21,512 bases of DNA from contig JAFAGE010000194.1 of the NCBI GenBank assembly GCA_023423015.1, positions 1-21,512 on the forward strand, read 5' to 3'. The position numbers were made by a program, and so were the translations under genes. The notes below the pieces were generated by a model. That model had not been told where the DNA came from, did no database searches, and saw only the letters and a list, made by a program, of their open reading frames with translations. This document shows positions 15,646 through 21,512 of this stretch, in pieces (the first letter of the stretch is position 1; the number at the start of each line of letters is the position of its first letter). The stretch is from Bacteroidota bacterium (GTDB lineage Bacteria > Bacteroidota > Bacteroidia > Chitinophagales > Chitinophagaceae).

Positions 15646-15828
15646 GAGCGACGCCATGCTTGCATGGACAGAGCGCAAAAACGAAAATGCAAGTGAGCGA
15701 AGCGAACCCACAGCTGAACCACCTGTACCAATTGCGGACACTGCCAAACCTCCCGGGCAACGCCATCCCGCTGATCATGAATTAGCTATACTTGTGGCAT
15801 AATCACTGTTCATTCTGTCCACATCACC

Positions 15829-18237
15829 TTGCTTATGTTCACATCCACACAGCTGAAACTCTCCCTCAGGCTCTTCTTCAAAGACCTGCAAACCTCCCTG
15901 CTCAATATCGCCGGACTCGCCTGCGGACTCGCCTGCGCCATCTTTATCTGGATCTGGGTCAATGATGAAATTTCAATAGACAGCTTCCACAAAAACAATC
16001 CCCGTATATACCAGGTGATAAAAAACTCAATTAATGGCGACAGTACCATCGACACGAATGAGTCCACTCCCGCACTCATGGCATCCATGATGAAAAACGA
16101 ATTTCCGGAAGTGGAACGCGCCGCCCCCGTATTTGTGCCAACTACCGGCATCCTGCATTATGAACAAAAACCTTTCAGGGCTGCCGCATACTTTACTACT
16201 GCAGATTTCTTCGACATCTTTTCATACCCGCTGCTTACACCGCGTCCCGTAAATCTGCTCCAGGCTCCAAATGAAGTGCTGATCTCCGATAGACTTGCTC
16301 AAACAATTTTCGGGACTACCAGCAACGTCACCGGCCGCACCATCGGGTGGCGCGACGAAGAACCACAACTTTCACAGCTCTATAAAATAGCTGGTGTTTT
16401 TTCCGCACCACCATCGAATTCAACGCGACACTTCGACATAGTATTTTCTTTCGACCTCTACTATAATTCACTACGCGAACGCTATGGCCTGGACCTCTGG
16501 TATAGCAATAACCCTCACACATTTGTTTTGTTGAAAGAAGGCACCAACATAAACGCCTTCAACAGGAAAATAAAAGACTACGCCCGCCAGAAGATGCGGC
16601 AATTCCACGGCGAAGAATTTGTCAGGTATGAAGGCGACGTTTTTCTTCAGCAATACTCCGCGCGCTACCTGCACAATCGATATGATAACGGTAAGATCGC
16701 CGGCGGCCGCATCGAATATGTTCGTTTGTTCTCCATAGTTGGTATATGCATACTCGTGCTGGCGTGTATAAATTTCATGAACCTCAGCACTGCACGTGCC
16801 TCCGCCCGGATCAAAGAAGCCGGCATCCGCAAAATTGTAGGAGCTAACAGAACTTCGCTGATCATTCAATACCTGGGAGAGTCGCTCTTCCTCTCCTTGC
16901 TCTCACTAACCGTTGCCATTTTTCTCGTGCAGCAATTCCTGCCTCAGTTTGAAACCATCACCGACAAACGGATCACAAATATTTTCACGGCTGAAACAGC
17001 ACTGGTTGTTTTATCGATCACTATTATCACCGGGCTTGTTGCCGGCAGTTATCCAGCATTGCTGATTTCTGCATTCAAACCCTCTTCCATGATCAAACCT
17101 GCGAACACACCATTCCGTACGCAGGGAAACTTCCGTAAGGCTCTTGTCGTTTTTCAGTTTAGTCTCTCGATCCTGTTTATCATCTCGGTAATGGTCGTAA
17201 ATAAACAGATGGAACTCATCCGCAAAAAAAACCTTGGCTTCAATAAAAATAATATCGTTCGCATCGAAGCCGACGGCGAGATGAAAAGAAATATCAATCC
17301 CTTCCTGAACGAATTGAAAAAACTGGAAGGAGTTGAAATGGTGGCCGCTATGGATGGCGACCTGGTCGGAAATAACGGAGGTGGTGGCGGCATCAGCTGG
17401 CCGGGACAATTACCGGGACAGCAACTGGAATTTGACGCGCTGGATGTTACCGACCAGTGGATAAGCACTATGGGTATTTCACTCGCTGCCGGACGTTCGT
17501 TTGATGGAACACGCCCCGGCGACAGTGCAACTGTAATCTTCAATCAAACTGCCATCCGGATGATGAACATCGCCGACCCGGTCGGCAAACGGGTGAATAT
17601 GTGGGGAAAGGAAAGAACCATCATTGGTGTAGTAAACGATTTTCACTATGAATCTCTTTATTCGCGTCCGGGACCTTTCTTCCTGCAACTGGCGAATGAA
17701 ACTTCCTCTGTTCTTGTAAAACTTCAGCAAGGAGAAGAAAAAAATGCGATGAAGCACATTGCTTCTGCTTACAATAATTATACGAACGGTCTTGTGTTTA
17801 ACTACCACTTCCTCGACGAAGATTTTGCAAAACTTTACGCGGCCGAAGAACGTGTGGCAAAGTTGTCAGGCTTCTTTACTATTGTGGCTACTGTAATCTC
17901 CTGCCTCGGATTATTTGGACTGGTGTCGTTTACGGTATCAAAGAGGGAGAAAGAAATCGGCATTCGCAAGGTAGTTGGTGCGCGTGCCGACCAGATTGCA
18001 GTGCTACTCTCCAAACATTTCATCAAACTGACACTTATCTCACTTTGTATTGCTTTGCCTTTTTCTACTGTTCTAATGAACAACTGGCTCAACAATTTTC
18101 CATACCGCGTGAAGATCGGGGCAGGCACATACTTTGTGGCGTCGGGACTGATTTTACTCGTGACAATAGTCACCACCAGCTTTCATTCGATAAAAGCTTC
18201 ACTGGCGAATCCGGCAAAAACATTAAAAGCTGAATGA
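15829..18237 (+). CDS. FtsX/MacB-like ABC transporter permease
   Basis: The 802-residue protein has the two-fold MacB/FtsX layout common in Bacteroidota. There is an N-terminal membrane helix (about 22-44), a periplasmic MacB-type domain (about 50-290), and a first FtsX block of three helices (about 295-420) containing IKEAGIRKIVGANRTSLI. A fifth helix (about 438-462) is followed by a second periplasmic domain (about 465-680) and a second FtsX block (about 685-795) containing KEKEIGIRKVVGARADQIAVL. Such proteins couple a cytoplasmic ATPase to export or extraction at the envelope. No ATPase gene is adjacent. Met3 is an alternative start. Its stop lies 1 nt from the stop of the convergent dnaA gene, so no separate terminator fits between them. 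Cargo is unknown. Confidence 0.92.
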   Translation: MLMFTSTQLKLSLRLFFKDLQTSLLNIAGLACGLACAIFIWIWVNDEISIDSFHKNNPRIYQVIKNSINGDSTIDTNESTPALMASMMKNEFPEVERAAPVFVPTTGILHYEQKPFRAAAYFTTADFFDIFSYPLLTPRPVNLLQAPNEVLISDRLAQTIFGTTSNVTGRTIGWRDEEPQLSQLYKIAGVFSAPPSNSTRHFDIVFSFDLYYNSLRERYGLDLWYSNNPHTFVLLKEGTNINAFNRKIKDYARQKMRQFHGEEFVRYEGDVFLQQYSARYLHNRYDNGKIAGGRIEYVRLFSIVGICILVLACINFMNLSTARASARIKEAGIRKIVGANRTSLIIQYLGESLFLSLLSLTVAIFLVQQFLPQFETITDKRITNIFTAETALVVLSITIITGLVAGSYPALLISAFKPSSMIKPANTPFRTQGNFRKALVVFQFSLSILFIISVMVVNKQMELIRKKNLGFNKNNIVRIEADGEMKRNINPFLNELKKLEGVEMVAAMDGDLVGNNGGGGGISWPGQLPGQQLEFDALDVTDQWISTMGISLAAGRSFDGTRPGDSATVIFNQTAIRMMNIADPVGKRVNMWGKERTIIGVVNDFHYESLYSRPGPFFLQLANETSSVLVKLQQGEEKNAMKHIASAYNNYTNGLVFNYHFLDEDFAKLYAAEERVAKLSGFFTIVATVISCLGLFGLVSFTVSKREKEIGIRKVVGARADQIAVLLSKHFIKLTLISLCIALPFSTVLMNNWLNNFPYRVKIGAGTYFVASGLILLVTIVTTSFHSIKASLANPAKTLKAE

Positions 18238-18238
18238 T

Positions 18239-19672
18239 TTACATAGCAGCGAGCTGAACCTTCTGCTGAAGCTCAACCACGCTTTCGCGAAAAGTGCTGT
18301 CGGTATCCATCAGGTCCTTGACTGTCTGGCACGAGTGGATCACGGTGGTATGGTCGCGACCGCCAAAGTGTTCACCGATCGTTTTCAGTGAATTTTTTGT
18401 GAACGCCTTTGCCAGGTACATGGTGATTTGTCTTGCCTGAACAATTTCGCGTTTCCTGGTTTTTTGCAGGAGCTTGTCGTACGGCACATCAAAGAATTCG
18501 CATACCATCTTTTGTATAGTGTCGATCGTGATCTCCTTGCTGCTGGTTTTCACGAAATTCCTCAGCACTCTTTTGGCAAGGTCGAGGTCTATCTCGCGCT
18601 TGTTGAGTGATGATTGGGCGAGAAGAGAGATCAGTGCCCCTTCGAGTTCACGAACATTACTATTAATATTATAGGCGAGATACTTAACTACTTCCCTGGG
18701 CATATCGAGGCCGTCGTTCTTCATCTTCCGCTCCAGGATATCGATACGGGTTTCGTAATCAGGGATCTGGAGGTCTGCGCTAAGTCCCCAGCGGAAGCGG
18801 CTCAGCAAACGTTCCTGCAGGCCTTCCAGGTCTTTGGGACTTTTGTCGGAAGTCATGATCAGCTGTTTGCCACTCTGGTGGAGATGGTTGAAGATGGCGA
18901 AGAATGCATCCTGCGACTTTTCAGCCCGATTGAAGAACTGCACGTCATCTATGATGAGCACGTCTACCATCTGGTAGAAATGGATGAAGTCATTGATGGC
19001 ATTGTTCCGGCTATGGTCCTGGAACTGGTTGATGAATTTTTCGGAGCTCACATATAGCACCACTTTATTGGGGTGCATACGTTTGGTCTCGTTCCCGATG
19101 GCCTGGCCGAGGTGGGTTTTACCCAAACCTACGCCTCCATAAAGAACCAGGGGGTTGAATGAGCTGGTACCCGGCTTTTCGGCAACGGTTTTACCCGCGC
19201 GGCGGGCCACCCGGTTGCAGTCGCCCTCTATAAAGTTATCGAACGTATATATATGATTAAGCTGCGGGTCGATCTGCATCTTCTTGATACCCGGGATCAC
19301 GAAAGGATTCTTAACTGGATTATTTATGATCAATGGAAAATCCATTTCGTTGTTAGCAAAAGTTCTGTATCCGTGAGTGGGTACATCCATCGTCAGGGGT
19401 TTGCTCTGATGGTTGCCACTATCTACCATGATGCGATATTCGAGCCGTGCTTCTTTACCTAAAATTCTTCTGAGCGTCTTCGCTAATAAATTTACATAAT
19501 GTTCTTCGAGGTACTCGAAAAAAAACTGACTCGGAACCTGAATAACAAGAACGTTATCTTTTAGCTCAACAGGCTTGATCGGTTCGAACCAGGTTGTAAA
19601 ATGCTGCCATTCAACAATGTCTTTGATTATGTCTAAACAATTACTCCATACTTTTTCAAAAGACTTGGCCAT
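18239..19672 (-). CDS. dnaA: Chromosomal replication initiator protein DnaA
   Basis: From the ATG at 19672 the protein has 477 residues. Domain I covers about 1-85 (MAKSFEKVWSNCLDIIKDIV, then FTTWFEPIKP). Domain III begins YTFDNFIEGDCNRVA (142-156) and carries Walker A GGVGLGKTH (179-187), Walker B VLIIDDVQFF (238-247), sensor I MTSDKSP and RFRWGL with the arginine finger region. Domain IV ends with the DnaA signature GGRDHTTVIHSCQTV (437-451), which binds DnaA boxes. An upstream in-frame ATG at 19726 would add 18 residues absent from the family, so I chose 19672. DnaA opens the origin and is often beside it; the AT-rich region upstream is a candidate. Confidence 0.97.
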   Translation of the reverse strand: MAKSFEKVWSNCLDIIKDIVEWQHFTTWFEPIKPVELKDNVLVIQVPSQFFFEYLEEHYVNLLAKTLRRILGKEARLEYRIMVDSGNHQSKPLTMDVPTHGYRTFANNEMDFPLIINNPVKNPFVIPGIKKMQIDPQLNHIYTFDNFIEGDCNRVARRAGKTVAEKPGTSSFNPLVLYGGVGLGKTHLGQAIGNETKRMHPNKVVLYVSSEKFINQFQDHSRNNAINDFIHFYQMVDVLIIDDVQFFNRAEKSQDAFFAIFNHLHQSGKQLIMTSDKSPKDLEGLQERLLSRFRWGLSADLQIPDYETRIDILERKMKNDGLDMPREVVKYLAYNINSNVRELEGALISLLAQSSLNKREIDLDLAKRVLRNFVKTSSKEITIDTIQKMVCEFFDVPYDKLLQKTRKREIVQARQITMYLAKAFTKNSLKTIGEHFGGRDHTTVIHSCQTVKDLMDTDSTFRESVVELQQKVQLAAM

Positions 19673-19944
19673 TTTATATCGAAAGCAGTTTATGTTGAGA
19701 TAAGAATTTTTAATCCACAGAGCCAAACCACAGGGCGGTTATTTTTTGATAACAAAAAAGTAACGCAGGGGAACGAATATCAAAACTTTTTCGTGAATAA
19801 AAAATTTTTTATTCCCTCTTTGTGAGAAAAAAAGTGCTTCATTTTTTTTCAAAAATTTTGTTTGTTGATTTAAATAAATTATGTGCCTGATTGACTCAAC
19901 TTTGAAAAAAATTTTTCATTAGGAGCCGCTTAAATTTACTGTCA
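19673..19944. other. AT-rich intergenic region upstream of dnaA; candidate origin/DUE or divergent promoter region
   Basis: About 270 nt, strongly A/T-rich from 19790 to 19920, with no gene. It contains inverted repeats at 19742-19759 (TTTTTTG-ATAA-CAAAAAA), 19795-19814, 19850-19860 (CAAAAATTTTG) and 19903-19918 (TGAAAAA-AA-TTTTTCA). Near-matches to the DnaA box are TAATCCACA (19711-19719) and, on the other strand, the complement of CGTGAATAA (19792-19800). No perfect DnaA box was found, so origin function is unproven. Confidence 0.35.
19795..19814. repeat. 20-nt perfect palindrome upstream of dnaA
   Basis: GAATAAAAAA joins directly to its complement TTTTTTATTC with no spacer. It could be a protein-binding site or an easily melted element; it lies about 120 nt before the dnaA start. 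Confidence 0.6.
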
Positions 19945-21512
19945 TTGCAGCAACAACTCACCATCAAACTTTTACCTTCCGAAGCCGCTTCAGAAGATTC
20001 TATTAAGAACAGCATAAGTAAACACCTAGCGATTAAAAAAATTTCAATCACGGGCTTAACCTATATCAAGAGGTCTATAGATGCACGTGGCAAACAACCT
20101 GCCATTCTTTTAACGGTGAATGTTTTTATTGACGAGCCCTTCCTTAGTACGATCCGCCGAAACCTGCACCTGGACTGCGTTTCAGCTGATGCAAAAAAAG
20201 TTTTTATTGCGGGCGCCGGTCCTGCGGGGCTCTTTGCGGCAATACGATTTTTAGAAGTGGGTATAAAACCCATCATTCTTGAACGAGGTAAGGACGTTCG
20301 GTCGAGAAGAAGAGACCTCGCTCTACTTAACAAGGAAGGAGTCATCAATCCCGATAGCAACTACTGCTTCGGCGAAGGTGGTGCCGGCACCTATAGTGAT
20401 GGCAAGTTGTATACAAGAAGTAAGAAGCGTGGCGACATCAATCGTATACTAAATCTTCTCGTTCAATTTGGCGCAGATGAAAACATTTTGTCTGATGCAC
20501 ATCCTCACATCGGTACCAACAAACTGCCACACATCATCACATCAATCCGTAAACAAATAGTTGATTGTGGAGGCGAAATTTTTTTCGAAAAAAAAATCAC
20601 AGATCTTGTCATAAAAGACAACAAACTAACGGCTGTTATCACAGCTTCGGGAGATGTGTTTGAAACGGATCACCTTGTGCTTGCAACAGGTCATTCAGCA
20701 CGCGATATTTTCCGGCTCCTTCATGCCAAAAAAATTCTGATCGAAGCCAAACCTTTTGCGTTAGGTGTTCGCGTGGAACATCCGCAACAACTGATCGACT
20801 CCATTCAGTATCATTGCCCGGTTCGCGACGAGTTCCTTCCACCTGCCTCATACAGTGTGGTGCACCAGGCCGATGGCCGCGGTGTGTTCTCCTTTTGTAT
20901 GTGTCCCGGCGGCATCATTGCTCCGGCTTCCACCGATCCGGGTGAACTGGTGGTGAACGGATGGTCACCGTCTAAACGCAATAATCCATTTGCAAATTCC
21001 GGCATTGTGGTAACGGTAGATGAACAAGACTTCCAGGCACTATCCAAAAAGTTTGGGCCCCTGGCGGCCATGCATTTTCAGCAATCCGTGGAACAAAAAG
21101 CGTTTGACGCAGGAGGAGGAAAGTTTGTGGCGCCGGGGCAGCGGCTGGCAGACTTTTGCGAAAGGAAACTTTCTGCATCCCTCCCCGCCAATTCCTACCT
21201 GCCGGGTTTGAGCCCGGCCAGCCTCGATAAAGTACTGCCATCTTATGTATATACGTCACTTACCAAAGCCTTTCGTGAATTCGGGCGCCGGATGAAAGGC
21301 TACTACACCAACGAAGCCGTAGTTGTAGCAACCGAATCCCGGACTTCCTCTCCCGTACGAATACCACGAAACCCCGACACCCTTGAACATCCGCAGGTAA
21401 AAGGCCTCTACCCCTGCGGCGAAGGCGCAGGTTACGCGGGCGGCATCGTCAGCGCCGCCATGGACGGGGAAAGAGTGGCTTCAGCAATTTCTCTCGCACT
21501 GGGGGAGAGCAG
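19945..21512 (+). CDS. FAD-dependent oxidoreductase (COG2509-like), C-terminus outside window, TTG start
   Basis: The frame is open from stops at 19888 and 19903 to the window edge, with 522 residues visible. No ATG precedes the conserved N-terminal sequence, and TTG at 19945 gives (M)QQQLTIKLLPSEAASED, which fits the expected beginning of this family; CTG at 19939 is less likely. The N-terminal part (1-80) is a small alpha/beta domain. The FAD-binding motif IAGAGPAG is at 88-95 with the ribose-binding acid in IILERG. NYCFGEGGAGTYSDGKLYTR lies just downstream, and YPCGEGAGYAGGIVSAAMDGE near residue 490 is the flavoprotein C-terminal signature. Only a few residues should be missing. Members are uncharacterised dehydrogenases of the cytoplasm; substrate unknown. 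It is divergent from dnaA. Confidence 0.88.
   Translation, partial: MQQQLTIKLLPSEAASEDSIKNSISKHLAIKKISITGLTYIKRSIDARGKQPAILLTVNVFIDEPFLSTIRRNLHLDCVSADAKKVFIAGAGPAGLFAAIRFLEVGIKPIILERGKDVRSRRRDLALLNKEGVINPDSNYCFGEGGAGTYSDGKLYTRSKKRGDINRILNLLVQFGADENILSDAHPHIGTNKLPHIITSIRKQIVDCGGEIFFEKKITDLVIKDNKLTAVITASGDVFETDHLVLATGHSARDIFRLLHAKKILIEAKPFALGVRVEHPQQLIDSIQYHCPVRDEFLPPASYSVVHQADGRGVFSFCMCPGGIIAPASTDPGELVVNGWSPSKRNNPFANSGIVVTVDEQDFQALSKKFGPLAAMHFQQSVEQKAFDAGGGKFVAPGQRLADFCERKLSASLPANSYLPGLSPASLDKVLPSYVYTSLTKAFREFGRRMKGYYTNEAVVVATESRTSSPVRIPRNPDTLEHPQVKGLYPCGEGAGYAGGIVSAAMDGERVASAISLALGES

Overview
The window reads as chromosomal DNA of a Bacteroidota bacterium, most likely a Chitinophagaceae-like organism. 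Supporting signs are a TonB-dependent receptor with an N-terminal carboxypeptidase-regulatory-like domain, a MacB/FtsX-type permease with no ATPase beside it, a Bacteroidota-style DnaA, weak Shine-Dalgarno sequences, and promoter elements of the TTTG-N19-TAnnTTTG type. The clearest of these promoters lies upstream of a tRNA-Ser gene. No insertion sequence, prophage, CRISPR array or rRNA was seen. Two genes run off the ends of the window, at positions 1 and 21512.

Layout. 1-528 (-) is the 5' part of an unknown single-pass membrane protein. 656-2625 (+) is a two-gene unit of an RsbQ-type alpha/beta hydrolase and a PAS histidine kinase whose reading frames overlap by four bases. 2774-5297 (-) holds a fatty acid desaturase followed 10 nt later by an M19-dipeptidase-like metallohydrolase. 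A 322-nt intergenic region with three small palindromes separates these from a helix-turn-helix regulator (5620-6627, +). 6620-9748 holds an FMN-dependent alpha-hydroxy-acid dehydrogenase (-), a divergent AraC regulator (+) and a fumarylacetoacetase-family hydrolase (-). 9825-10634 (-) holds DUF1801 and PhnB-like VOC proteins, with a GlxA-type regulator (10841-11818, +) divergent from them. 11888-14323 (-) is a TonB-dependent receptor. Divergent to it, 14471-15235 (+), is a DUF2975 membrane protein with a tiny XRE regulator. tRNA-Ser(GCT) with a strong promoter and terminator follows, then a large FtsX-like permease (15829-18237, +), dnaA (18239-19672, -), an AT-rich region full of inverted repeats, and a COG2509-type FAD oxidoreductase (19945 to the edge, +) that appears to start at TTG.

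How the genes may work together. The most interesting unit is the RsbQ/PAS-kinase pair. In Bacillus subtilis, RsbQ is the hydrolase partner of the PAS domain of the phosphatase RsbP. Here the same kind of hydrolase and an RsbP-like PAS domain are translationally coupled, but the output is a histidine kinase. This suggests a hydrolase-generated small molecule sensed by a kinase. The dehydrogenase/AraC/FAH group fits the end of a non-phosphorylative L-fucose or L-rhamnose route, in which a diketo-deoxy sugar acid is cut to pyruvate and L-lactate and the lactate is then oxidised. The upstream enzymes of that route are not in the window, so this is inference. Several regulator genes sit beside divergent targets with palindromes between them, consistent with local autoregulated circuits.
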